From: Myxococcota bacterium | GTDB taxonomy: Bacteria; Myxococcota_A; Polyangia; Polyangiales; JANWZI01 | Length of the DNA stretch: 38,210 bases | Direction: 5' to 3' | NCBI GenBank assembly: GCA_025054695.1 | Contig: JANWZI010000033.1 | Location: 1 to 38,210, forward strand | Part shown: piece after piece, positions 25,401 through 33,182 of the stretch | Numbering within the stretch: the first letter of the stretch is position 1 | Layout: each line of letters opens with the position of its first letter | Notes under the pieces: generated by a model | Databases searched by the model: none | What the model was told of the DNA's origin: nothing | What the model saw: the letters and a program-made list of their open reading frames with translations, nothing else | Made by a program: the position numbers and the translations under genes

Positions 25401-27196
25401 GGGCCCTGGTAGCCGCAGCGGACGCAGCGTGCGACACGATCCTCGTGGGTTCTCGACACCGCGACCTCACCGACCCGCAGCGGCTGCGCCGCCTCCGCGC
25501 AAGCGCAAGCGAGCGGCTCGCCATCGCACACGAGGCGGGCACAGCGCAGGCAGACGGTGTGGGGGCTGACCGCGTCCTCGTCGAGGTCTTCTTCGAGTGG
25601 TACGTAAAACCGAACCCCGGTGGCCCGTGAATCCGGATCGCGGACTGCCTCGGCGAGGCGACCGTCGCGCGCCGCTCCGACGAGGTAGTGCTGGCCACAT
25701 TCTCGGCACAGGGCGAGCTCGAAGCGGGCGCCTTCGCAGGAGGCCGGGCCCAGCATGACGCGCGGTGCGGGAAGGTACGAGACGAAGGCTCCTTCGAGGC
25801 CACGAACGAAGACGTGATAGCGAACGGACAGGGAAGGGAGGATTCCGAGCGGATCCTTGCACTCCGTCAGCAACTTCAACAGGAGCGCCGTTGCGTCGAC
25901 CCGATCGATGTCGGTCTCCCGCTCGGGAAACACGGCGGCCGCGAGGTCGGCGAGCTCCCGAGGCCCCTCTTCGAGACTGCGATGCACGACCAGGGCGCGC
26001 GCATCGCGAGCCAACAACGCGGACACGACGGCCTCGAGGGACCCATGCCTCCGTGGCCCCACGTCGAGCGACGCGGCACGTCGCAGCACTTCGTCGCGAG
26101 CCGTCGGGTCGCCCTCGAGGGCGCGGACCATCGCGTCATAGTCCCGCGCGCTCAGCGACCAGGCCGCCGAGGGCGTTCGAAGGGGCTCGCGTTCCGCCAA
26201 AACGACATCCTCGGTGCCGAACGGCTCGCCACACAGTTTCGAGGCGAACTGCGCGACCGCCGTCCGATCGTCCGGCCCGCCGGCCAGGCTCGCGCTCGTG
26301 AGGACGCACCGCAGCGGTCGCGCGAGACCACCCGCGCGCAAGCGCTGCTTGAGCCGTGCGATCAAGAGTGCGAGCTCGGCCGCGCGTGTGCCCTTGTACA
26401 CGTGCGCCTCGTCGAGCACGAGCCACCTCCAGCGCCGCGCCGCGTCGCCGTCGAAGAAAGGACTGTCGCTCGGGCGCAGCAGCATGTACTCGAGCATGCT
26501 GTAGTTGGTCATGAGGATGTGCGGTGGCGATTGGCGCATCTCTTTGCGGGTCGTGATCTCGCCGTGGACGACGCGGCCGTCCTCCTCGAGCGCGTATGCG
26601 TCGATGTGGATGCCCTTGGACGACTCGTTGGCTTCGGCGTCCGTCTCCGGAGTACTGCCCGTGTATTCGCCGTACGTGAAGCGGAACGCCGACCCGGCTT
26701 CCACGAACGCTCTCGCGAGCGTTCCCAGACGCGTCCGCTGATCATGGACGAGCGCGTTCATCGGATACACGATCACCGCGCGGACGCCCGGATCGAGGCG
26801 GCCCTCGCGATGCTCCCGATAGAGGTCCATCAGGATGGGAAGCAGAAATGCCTCGGTCTTGCCGCTCCCGGTTCCCGTCGCGACGACGACGTTGCGGCCC
26901 GCGTGTGAGGCGCGAATCGCGCGCTCCTGGTGGGCGTACAGCGGCCGCTCCGCTCCGAGGGCGCGCACGAACGGCTCTTCGATCGGCTCCCCGAGCAGCT
27001 CTCGCAGCAGGGCGTCGGGCATCGCGCCCAGCCGGTATCGAGGAATCGCCTCGACGATGGGGCCACGCACCAGGCGGAACGCTTCGAGGCTCTCGTGGAA
27101 CGCCTCCCGTAGGGGGCGGTCGCGGAACGCGAAGCGACTTCGCAGATACGCGCGGTAGGCGGCTTCCAGAGCACGAGCCACGTGTCGGGCGTTCAT
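22442..27196 (-). CDS. Large DEAH helicase with C-terminal DUF1998 (DruE-like)
   Basis: The 1584-aa product has an SF2 helicase core with YAHQERAI (Q motif), Walker A ATGTGSGKTE (about 106-115), VIVYPMNALVHDQ, LVLDEAHVYKG (DEAH 262-265) and LTSASLAG. Helicase domain 2 ends in FNYAQRVGRCGRRPG (about 1030-1045). Between the halves lie Cys-pair knuckles that look like zinc ribbons: LCRECGQ (about 499), CLRCARLVC with CAC (about 550), RCVRCGYQG (about 589) and LCDTCRRRHGTC (about 899). The C terminus is a DUF1998 module: LYDDVPGGAGL, CGCAPETSCYGCLRSYRNQF and HHEL. This plan is that of the Druantia protein DruE and other defence helicases such as DpdJ. Start ATG has GAGGTG just upstream and lies 25 bases after the stop of the preceding gene. 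Confidence 0.85.
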   Translation of the reverse strand: MNARHVARALEAAYRAYLRSRFAFRDRPLREAFHESLEAFRLVRGPIVEAIPRYRLGAMPDALLRELLGEPIEEPFVRALGAERPLYAHQERAIRASHAGRNVVVATGTGSGKTEAFLLPILMDLYREHREGRLDPGVRAVIVYPMNALVHDQRTRLGTLARAFVEAGSAFRFTYGEYTGSTPETDAEANESSKGIHIDAYALEEDGRVVHGEITTRKEMRQSPPHILMTNYSMLEYMLLRPSDSPFFDGDAARRWRWLVLDEAHVYKGTRAAELALLIARLKQRLRAGGLARPLRCVLTSASLAGGPDDRTAVAQFASKLCGEPFGTEDVVLAEREPLRTPSAAWSLSARDYDAMVRALEGDPTARDEVLRRAASLDVGPRRHGSLEAVVSALLARDARALVVHRSLEEGPRELADLAAAVFPERETDIDRVDATALLLKLLTECKDPLGILPSLSVRYHVFVRGLEGAFVSYLPAPRVMLGPASCEGARFELALCRECGQHYLVGAARDGRLAEAVRDPDSRATGVRFYVPLEEDLDEDAVSPHTVCLRCARLVCDGEPLACACAEAAQPLRVGEVAVSRTHEDRVARCVRCGYQGPDPVAEVVHGSEGPSVVIATALWDALPPEARSILAFTDGRQGAAQFASYLDASSRDLAERALLLDTVRSAQEHDATPLSLSDLARASAPRLADVGFVAPSTSEIECLREAFRVVYREWLTEDHTLSLEGMGLLRSFLRWPAAVGVPPVFLEQPWGLSERDAQALTEQLLATLRIDRAVELRCGARGQVLEWAALEHRAPQTYVTSAEVARRIEGEVRWAAERGRRVDLLRRLLRRLAPHLDKSDAIETCRRTLRALWDWLVDLDRRLRRDGLLVSASHGMRLNPNWWRLVLDGADADAVLCDTCRRRHGTCLRDVHLPARTASDTDPSAPPDGRSFLGVCTRYGCPGELRAGLDATRDLAHYRGLYDRPAAALYRVEEHTAQLKRAHAASIQSDFRAGDIQLLSSSTTFEVGVDLGQLSVVFLRNVPPEPFNYAQRVGRCGRRPGRPGLAVTYCSRRPHDVVHFADPWRLVLGRTRPPTIALQNDVIALRHVFAVVLAHWFRSHPDRFGTVLRTFETLDTPRLRVDLREHVRRYQRDFERVLREILPEPLHAPVGLLDGSWVDRVLGDGSRLDDTEAELAYDYGQLLKYKVESASGEKFEEAGWAKRRLRAFEKEDTLAFLSRKAVIPKYGFPVDVVGLKLVPGAASTGELELERDLRIGIAEYRPGAQLVANKWLIESLAVKTLPRRSLPVSGYARCYQHHVLVLVRDPDTVRRQGGGHVSLPCGCTRPLGRFVEPRFGFVGRVRGPAGRQRPRRASATRPYFAAHVDAEAIQREVGLPADCPWVHVTPASPGRLVVLSQSERGLDLRLCEACGREHGEDTEHQTAWGRTCSGELRRRALGHEFVTHVLRLQFAGAVPSGVRPVSFALSLGYALLGGAAEVLDVPETDLDVVVAHGNDAAPIPPIVLYDDVPGGAGLVAQLEQWHVLEACLRAALRRIDGRCGCAPETSCYGCLRSYRNQFVHHELARGPVADYLRAHLVAESTT

Positions 27197-27221
27197 GAGT
27201 CACCTCGTGTCGGGAACGGAG

Positions 27222-30200
27222 TCAGGGGGTTTTCTCATGGGCGGCGCAAAGCGTCTGCAGGCGGGCTCGCAGCGGGTCGACGACGTGCGGCCGGCGCTGG
27301 ACGGCGCTCGAGGCGCGTGCGCGCCAGACGGCTGTAAGAGCGATGGGGGTTCCTCGCCGGGACGCCCATTCCATCAAGCAGCTCAATGCAATCAAGGCGA
27401 CGTCGATGGCTTCGTCGGCCGCCTTGCGCCGCCGTGCGTAGAGGAGCTTGCGCACCGGTTGCAAAAAGCGCCGCACCACGGGGCCTCCTTGGCGGGCGAG
27501 TCGGGTCAACAAGCGCACCAGCTCCGCCCGTCGCGGCGGACTGGGCGCTCGCGAGGTCGACGGGACCGAGGCACCGTCCCTCACGTCGGCCACGTCGTCG
27601 CGTGCCTCGTCACGACCGTCCGGGGCGTGGCTCGGCTCGGACTCCGCCATCGGTTCATCGGGCTCCTCCCACGCGTCGTCATCCCACGGGTCCAAACGGG
27701 AGACGCACTTTGAGCCCGAGTCGGAGTCCGACTCCGAGTCCGGCTCCGAGCCCAAGTCCGAGTCCGAGCCCGAGGCCGAGGTCGGGCCCGAGTCCGAGTC
27801 CGAGTCCGAGACCGAGTCCGAGTCCGAGTCCGAGACCGAGCCCGAGACCGAGTCCGAGACCGAGTCCGAGATCGGGCCCGAGTCCGAGACCGAGTCCGAG
27901 CCCGAGCCCGAGTCGGAGTCGGGGTCCGACGCGAGAACCGTGGTTGGGTCACGAGGCGCCCCGTGCAGGTTGGGCTCGCCAGGGTCGCCGGCGCGTGCCT
28001 GGGTGGCGAGATCGTCGACGAGTTCGGAGGGTCGCTCCGGGGCAACAGAGCAGGCTTCCGAAGCCAGGCAAGAAACGTCCACGTGCGCGACGGCCCCCTC
28101 GACTTCCGTGCCAGGCCCTCCCTCGTCCGGACGAAGCTGCACGAGGAGACCAACGCGCGCGCCGGAACCGTCCGGCAGCCGAGAACGATCGAAGTCCCCA
28201 AGCGGAATGCGTACCGTGCCGTCTTCGAAGGGCACTTTGAACCAACGCGTCGTGTCTTGGTCGAGGCGGACTGCGATGCCGGATCTGCGCCACCCTCTCG
28301 GCACACGGATCTCGAGGAAGACGTCGCGCTCGGCTCGAAAGTCATCTGGCCGTAACTCGAGTGGCTTCGACGTCCAGGCGTTCTCGGCGCCGCGGTGATC
28401 TCGAACGAGGCGCCACCACAGCCGCGGAAGCGCGAAGCAGACCTGCACCCGTTCGGGCAAACCCACGTGGGTCGCGCGGTCAGGGTTCGTCGGGGCGAAT
28501 GCAACGACGAACACGTCGCAGTGCCAGTGCGGACGAACACGAAGCCGCGTGCCCTTCTCGTCGGGCTCGGCCGAGACGCCTTCGGGGCACTCGACGCACC
28601 GCAACTGCGGCCCGTGCTCGACGACGATGCAGACCTCCTGGTGCCCGTCGGGGCCCGGGATCACGGGTACGGAGTCGGGCTCGAAACGGATCGCGTACAG
28701 ACCGGGCGCGTACCGGAACGACGTGCTGTCGACGAGATTCCACCGCTCGTCGTACGCGCGCACGAAGTAGCGACCGGCCTCGCGTTTCCGAACGAAGGAG
28801 GGCAGCTTCAGTCCGGACGGCGAAGACTGGACGTCCACCTTGACCTTGCGCCGACCTCGGCCCGGTCCTTCCTCGCCCACGACGAGCATGACGACCCGGC
28901 GCGAGCTCGACGCGTTGTCGCCCGTAAATCGGACGACGGGGAGGGTCGGCCCGATGAACAGCGGCTCACCGGACGGATGGGCGTCGTCGAGTCGCTCTCC
29001 GTCGAGGAGCAGCGAGGGCCCCTCGAGGTCCACGGGGTACGCGGTGCCGGTCTCGTCGGTGAAGCGGATCGGCGCCGAGGGGTCCGCAATCGTAACGTGA
29101 TAGGCGATCCACTGAGGGTCGGCCGTAGGATCCCACTCGTCGTTGCGAATCGCTCCCGACGAAATGTCCGGCCGCATGGAACACGGCACGACGAGAAGCC
29201 ATCTCTCGCCGGGACGTGGGCGCCGCTTGAGGGCCGTGCCACGGTTCCCCTCCGCGAGAAGGCGGAATGCGAGGATGCTCGTGGGCCCAAGAAGCCCCAA
29301 CTCCCGTCGGGTCCCGGTGAGGTCCTCTTCGAGTCGAATCGGGAGGTCGAAGGAGCGGACAGGATAGGTCCACGGCGCGTCGCCGTCCGGGGTGAGCGGC
29401 TCATCGTCCTGGAAAACGCGCGGTTGCACCTCTTCTCCGTAAGCCTCGGTTCCCTCGAGGACGACCACGAGGACCCACTGGCCGGAGATCCAGAGCACCT
29501 CGAGTCTGGCGACGAACCGCGGCGATGCCTGGCGTTTGCCGAGATCCCCGCCGTCGGACGTGAGTGCCGCGTCCGGCTCGGAGCGAGGACGCCCGCCTCG
29601 CTTTTCGGGAGGCACCTTCCGCCGATGTGCGTCGACGCCGTGCGCTCTGGGCGCGGGTACGCTGATGGACGCCGATTCGTCGTTGGTTCCGGAGTCGGCC
29701 GGGGGCCGGATTCCGACGTCGCCGGCGTCGCTCACGTGGTTGTCGGCCGACGTGGGCTCGTCACCGCTTGCGGCGGAATCGGTATTGCTTGGAACCACGG
29801 GCTCCACGGGTAACTCCTCGCCGTTTTCGGAGCCCGGCCCATCTCGGAGCTGGATGCTGACGATCTCCGCACTCCGTGCAGCGTCCGTTCCGCTTTCCGC
29901 GATGGCTTTCTCTCGAAGCTCGGCGCTCCCCGTCTCCGGGTCGGCTGCCTCGCCTCGTGCTGCCGCGGCCTGTTCGGCTGGCTCCGCGCTCGAGGGCATG
30001 CGTTGCAAGGCGCTCGGCCCATCTGCCGCCGAGCTGCGGCGAGTGTCCGTCGGCGCGGAGATCCGTTGCGTCGACGGTGCCGCGTCGTCGTTGGAGTCCG
30101 CGGCCCAAGCAGGCTCCAAGCCCCGGCCCGAGCTCGACTCCGAGCCGGACCCCGAAAGCGAGCTCGAGACGCACTCGGGGATCCGCGCATGCGGCCCCCT

Positions 30201-30392
30201 CTCTGCGCTGGACCTGGAGCTCGAGCGGGGATGCAATGCGCGGCGGAGCCACTCGACCACTGCGGTCGGCAGCTTGGCCAGTCCCCGTACGAATTCGGCA
30301 AGCCACCGAGCCGCAAGGACCCACGACGCTCTACCGCCTTTCGTGCTTCTCATGGCACGTGCTTCGACATCGATCCGCGGTGCGCGATTCAT
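27222..30392 (-). CDS. Ser/Asp-rich multidomain protein, candidate DruH-like partner of the helicase
   Basis: A 1056-aa protein I cannot assign to a named domain. It has a basic/amphipathic N-terminal helix (about 20-50), then a disordered acidic Ser/Ala/Glu-rich region to about 290. A folded beta-rich core (about 290-775) has Ig-like strands such as GRYFVRAYDERW, PGLYAIRFEPDS and WHCDVFVVAF. A Ser-Asp repeat tract follows (about 821-894), then a basic helical tail (RRAELVRLLTRLARQ, KLLYARRRKAADEA; about 950-1056). It is the first gene of a two-gene operon with the DUF1998 helicase, matching the druH-druE order of Druantia type III; that identity is inferred from layout and size. The ATG at 30392 has a very strong ribosome binding site. 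The frame stays open upstream to about 30737. Confidence 0.7.
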   Translation of the reverse strand: MNRAPRIDVEARAMRSTKGGRASWVLAARWLAEFVRGLAKLPTAVVEWLRRALHPRSSSRSSAERGPHARIPECVSSSLSGSGSESSSGRGLEPAWAADSNDDAAPSTQRISAPTDTRRSSAADGPSALQRMPSSAEPAEQAAAARGEAADPETGSAELREKAIAESGTDAARSAEIVSIQLRDGPGSENGEELPVEPVVPSNTDSAASGDEPTSADNHVSDAGDVGIRPPADSGTNDESASISVPAPRAHGVDAHRRKVPPEKRGGRPRSEPDAALTSDGGDLGKRQASPRFVARLEVLWISGQWVLVVVLEGTEAYGEEVQPRVFQDDEPLTPDGDAPWTYPVRSFDLPIRLEEDLTGTRRELGLLGPTSILAFRLLAEGNRGTALKRRPRPGERWLLVVPCSMRPDISSGAIRNDEWDPTADPQWIAYHVTIADPSAPIRFTDETGTAYPVDLEGPSLLLDGERLDDAHPSGEPLFIGPTLPVVRFTGDNASSSRRVVMLVVGEEGPGRGRRKVKVDVQSSPSGLKLPSFVRKREAGRYFVRAYDERWNLVDSTSFRYAPGLYAIRFEPDSVPVIPGPDGHQEVCIVVEHGPQLRCVECPEGVSAEPDEKGTRLRVRPHWHCDVFVVAFAPTNPDRATHVGLPERVQVCFALPRLWWRLVRDHRGAENAWTSKPLELRPDDFRAERDVFLEIRVPRGWRRSGIAVRLDQDTTRWFKVPFEDGTVRIPLGDFDRSRLPDGSGARVGLLVQLRPDEGGPGTEVEGAVAHVDVSCLASEACSVAPERPSELVDDLATQARAGDPGEPNLHGAPRDPTTVLASDPDSDSGSGSDSVSDSGPISDSVSDSVSGSVSDSDSDSVSDSDSDSGPTSASGSDSDLGSEPDSESDSDSGSKCVSRLDPWDDDAWEEPDEPMAESEPSHAPDGRDEARDDVADVRDGASVPSTSRAPSPPRRAELVRLLTRLARQGGPVVRRFLQPVRKLLYARRRKAADEAIDVALIALSCLMEWASRRGTPIALTAVWRARASSAVQRRPHVVDPLRARLQTLCAAHEKTP
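27711..27930 (-). repeat. Coding hexamer array giving a Ser-Asp repeat
   Basis: About 36 six-base units (plus strand GAGTCC, GAGACC, GAGCCC; coding strand GGACTC and variants) lie inside the DruH-like gene and encode alternating Ser, Asp and Gly. The hexamer composition is the same as in the intergenic tracts. Because the unit is six bases, copy-number change would alter length without a frameshift. Confidence 0.85.
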
Positions 30393-30399
30393 GACCCGT

Positions 30400-30408
30400 C
30401 CTCCTCCC
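30400..30408 (-). promoter_or_regulatory. Strong ribosome binding site of the DruH-like gene
   Basis: The minus strand reads GGGAGGAGG seven bases before the ATG at 30392. It fixes the start, although the frame is open for another 115 codons upstream. Confidence 0.7.
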
Positions 30409-30995
30409 GGTGCTCCCCGATGCATCTCCGTCCCTTGGCCCGACGGCGTCAGTCCGGCGATGACCGCTTCGATTCTCTCCAACGCGCGACTCCGCGCGCG
30501 TCTGACGGTGCCGAACGCATCGGCCGACGTCCCAGACGCCCCGGGCGACCTTGAGCGTGAGTCCGACGTGGCTCTCGCGGCCGGCCCCACGCCGCGCGAC
30601 CTTCGATTCACTGCCTCCACTGCGCAATTCCTTCCGCGACCCGTCCGGTTCTTCGAGACGGCCTGTCGCTTTTGGACATGCACGCGTTGTGCCGCAAGGC
30701 TCCCTTCGTCGCGACCCTTGGCTGGGCCGCGTTTCATCGCGCGATTTCACCTCGTCGGGGTGCGCGCGCCGTCTCGCCGTCCATGAACGAGTTGCATTGC
30801 TTCGCAATGAATGTCGTCGCGACAAGCGCCCAAGCCACACCGATGTGTCCACGCGTACGCAGTCGTCGCCCTCGATCCGTTCTCAACCGCGAGACGGTGC
30901 GCGATGGAACGCGACGGAGCGTCATGAAGTTCTCATTCGCACTGCAGCTGCAGTGGCACCTCCGTCGCTGCAGGTGCGATCCACGGCTCTCGTCT

Positions 30996-31013
30996 CTCCG
31001 TCTCCCGACGGAG
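30996..31013 (-). terminator. Candidate hairpin downstream of the GMC oxidoreductase gene
   Basis: A perfect seven-base inverted repeat (CTCCGTC / GACGGAG) with a four-base loop lies 68 bases beyond the stop of the GMC gene. There is no T-run, so it is only a weak candidate terminator. Confidence 0.3.
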
Positions 31014-31080
31014 TGCGCTCGCTCCTGCAGCGAGGCGGGCACTGCAGAGGCAAGCCCGGACCTACAGCGGCCGCCCGGCT

Positions 31081-32604
31081 TTACAGCCGCCCGAGCATCC
31101 GCCACGCAATCCGCGTCGCGACCGCCATGATCCCGAGCTGCGGGTTGACCCCGAGGCTCGTCGGCATCACCGAGCCGCAGGCGACGTAGAGGCCCTCGAC
31201 GTCCCAGACTTTGCCGTCCGGGTCGACGACTGCGTGCGTCGGGCTCGTGCCCATCTGCGCGCTTCCCAGGGGATGCTGCGACGCGCACTCCCATCGACGC
31301 GCCGGGATGCGGTGCAGCTCGAGCCGGCCGAACGCATCGGCGTCGACGCCCGGCAGCCCGAGCACGGGCAGGAACACCTTGCGTGCGCCCGCGGCGAAAA
31401 ACGCGCGCGCCATGGTGTCGAGAAGCAAGGGAACCCGCGCGCGGTCACGGGCGGACATGCGATACGTTGCAATCGGTCCCCGTCCGAACGGATGGTACAA
31501 ACGTCCGACGGGATCGTCGTGAATGAGCCCGCCGAAGACGGCGACGCGCTCGACGTCCGGCACGTGCCGCGCGTGCGCGGGGCCGATGCCGGGCAGCGCC
31601 GCCGCGACGATGCCGGGTGGCACGAACAGGCTCGTCAGGGTGATTCCCTCGTGCTCGAGTCCGTCGGAATAGGCGCTTTGCAGTGCGCCCTGCCATCCCC
31701 GCACGGGCTCGTCGAACAGTCCGAACACGCGAAAGGCCGGATGCAGCGTCATGTAGCGGCCGAGCGCGCCCCCGCGCCGGCCCAGCCCGCTGCGGTACAA
31801 AATGCCCGGGGTACACCAGGCACCGGCCGCGAGCACCACGCGTGCGGCGCGTACGACGAGCAGATCACCGGGCCGGCCGCAGGGACCATTGAGCAGACGG
31901 CCGCGCACGCCGCGTACGCGCGTGCCCTCGAAGTCGACGCGCTCGACGCGACAGTGGGAATGGACACGCACGCCGTGGGCGAGCGCCGCGGGCAAGTAGC
32001 TGACGTCCACGCTCGTCTTCGCGGCGTGCGGACAGCCGAAGTTGCAGCGGCCGCACCCGCGGCAGCCCACCGTATTGCGCCGCATCGGATGCATCGGCAG
32101 TCCGATGCGCGCCGCGCCTTCGGCAAAAAGCACGGTCGATCGGGAGCGCATCGAGGCGGGTACCTCCTCGACCGACAGGCGCCGCTCGACGTGCTCGAAG
32201 ACGGGTTCCATGCCATGCGGCGCGTACCCGCTCAGGCCGAGCTCCCGGCTCCAGTGCGCGAGGACGGATTCGGGAATGCGAAAGCAGACCCCGCCCGTGA
32301 GCAAGGAGCTGCCGCCCACGGCGCGCCCCATCATCACGTTGACGGAGGGCGAGCCGCCGAGGCCGAAGGCGACGGTGAGCGAGCCGTCGCGCCAGACGTG
32401 CCGGAGCGACTCGCTCGGTCGCCATCGGGCGTATTCGTCGGGGCGGACGAATGGCCCCTCTTCAAGCACGACGACGTCGGTACCGGCTTCGGCCAGCTCG
32501 GTCGCCACCACCATGCCCGCCGCACCGGAGCCGACGACGACCGTGTGGCAGTCGATGCGCAGCGGTCCCGTGCGCTCGCGCTCGGAGTGCACCGCGCCGG
32601 TCAT
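31081..32604 (-). CDS. GMC-family FAD-dependent oxidoreductase with a cysteine cluster
   Basis: The 507-aa product begins with the FAD-binding Rossmann motif VVVGSGAAGMVVATELAEAG (about 23-42). The second GMC signature region is GRAVGGSSLLTGG, and the C-terminal domain has HPLGSAQMG and VNPQLGIMAVA, including the His and Asn of the active site. GMC enzymes oxidise alcohols, sterols or sugars; long-chain alcohol or sterol-like substrates are plausible but not shown. A mid-protein cluster, VGCRGCGRCNFGCPH, carries four cysteines in a ferredoxin-like spacing, as in a subgroup of bacterial GMC enzymes. No signal peptide is visible. The ATG overlaps the stop of the small upstream gene (ATGA), so the two are translated together and probably work as one complex. 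Confidence 0.88.
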   Translation of the reverse strand: MTGAVHSERERTGPLRIDCHTVVVGSGAAGMVVATELAEAGTDVVVLEEGPFVRPDEYARWRPSESLRHVWRDGSLTVAFGLGGSPSVNVMMGRAVGGSSLLTGGVCFRIPESVLAHWSRELGLSGYAPHGMEPVFEHVERRLSVEEVPASMRSRSTVLFAEGAARIGLPMHPMRRNTVGCRGCGRCNFGCPHAAKTSVDVSYLPAALAHGVRVHSHCRVERVDFEGTRVRGVRGRLLNGPCGRPGDLLVVRAARVVLAAGAWCTPGILYRSGLGRRGGALGRYMTLHPAFRVFGLFDEPVRGWQGALQSAYSDGLEHEGITLTSLFVPPGIVAAALPGIGPAHARHVPDVERVAVFGGLIHDDPVGRLYHPFGRGPIATYRMSARDRARVPLLLDTMARAFFAAGARKVFLPVLGLPGVDADAFGRLELHRIPARRWECASQHPLGSAQMGTSPTHAVVDPDGKVWDVEGLYVACGSVMPTSLGVNPQLGIMAVATRIAWRMLGRL

Positions 32605-33119
32605 GGGGCAGGCTCGGACGCGGGGTCGGGCGTCGTGGCCCCGGCGGTCGGGCCGTGGGTGTCGAGCAGGCACCGGCCGTCATGACCAGTGCGTCGAGCG
32701 GCTTCGGGATATTCGTACGCGACGAGGCAGATCAGCGCCTTCAGACCGTACAGCGCGAGCCCCAGCGGTGTCCGATCGAAACGCTCGAGGGCACGGACGC
32801 GGTCGGACAGCGGCAGCGCGCGCAAGGGAGGCAGGCGGCCGACGCAAGCAGGCGCCGCGACACCGACGACGAACAGCAACAGGCGCAGTCCGATGCGCGC
32901 CCGTGTGCCCGCGCGTCGGGCGAAGTCGTCGAGCTCGTCGACGATCCAGCGCATCCACGCGTCGGACGGTGGCGCCGTTCCATCCCACAGCAGCGCCTCC
33001 GCGAGTGCTCGCAGGGCGGCTCGTGCGCGTGCACCGAGGCCGGGCCCCGGCGCGACCGCGTCGCGAATCCGCACACGCTGGGGCTCGGCAGTAGACTCGC
33101 CCACGTCGCGCGCGCGCAT
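32601..33119 (-). CDS. Small partner of GMC oxidoreductase (gluconate 2-dehydrogenase subunit 3-like)
   Basis: A 172-aa mostly helical protein. The pattern ALRALAEALLWDG at the start, LPPLRALPLSDRVRALERF in the middle and ICLVAYEYPEAARRTGHDG near the end matches the small subunit family found next to GMC oxidoreductases (gluconate 2-dehydrogenase subunit 3-like). One central hydrophobic stretch (LRLLLFVVGVAAPACVG) may contact the membrane. In known systems this subunit assists export or electron transfer of the large subunit. The start at 33119 has no good ribosome binding site. It is divergent from the SRAP gene with only 63 bases between starts. Confidence 0.65.
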   Translation of the reverse strand: MRARDVGESTAEPQRVRIRDAVAPGPGLGARARAALRALAEALLWDGTAPPSDAWMRWIVDELDDFARRAGTRARIGLRLLLFVVGVAAPACVGRLPPLRALPLSDRVRALERFDRTPLGLALYGLKALICLVAYEYPEAARRTGHDGRCLLDTHGPTAGATTPDPASEPAP

Positions 33120-33182
33120 TATCGTGAGGGGCGCGCGCGACGTCGAGACACCGGTCGCGGCGCCGGACGAGGAGCAGCCACG

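Larger units (their letters stand above)
30393..31080. other. 688-base gene-free stretch upstream of the helicase operon
   Basis: No gene is convincing here. The minus-strand frame of the DruH-like gene stays open to 30737 and its last part looks codon-biased (encoding DAFGTVRRARSRALERIEAVIAGL in two parts), so an N-terminal extension or a short fused reading frame is possible. The promoter of the operon must lie in this stretch. It also holds several CTGCAG sites and one GC-rich hairpin described separately. Confidence 0.4.

Noticed and set aside
22466-25630. Long plus-strand open frame of over 1000 codons opposite the helicase gene
   Set aside because: It is the antisense shadow of a clear helicase gene in GC-rich DNA; it shows no domain motifs and has biased, repetitive composition.
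30672-31130. Plus-strand open frame in the gap upstream of the helicase operon
   Set aside because: Arg/Ser-rich translation with no domain, no ribosome binding site and mixed codon use; probably chance.
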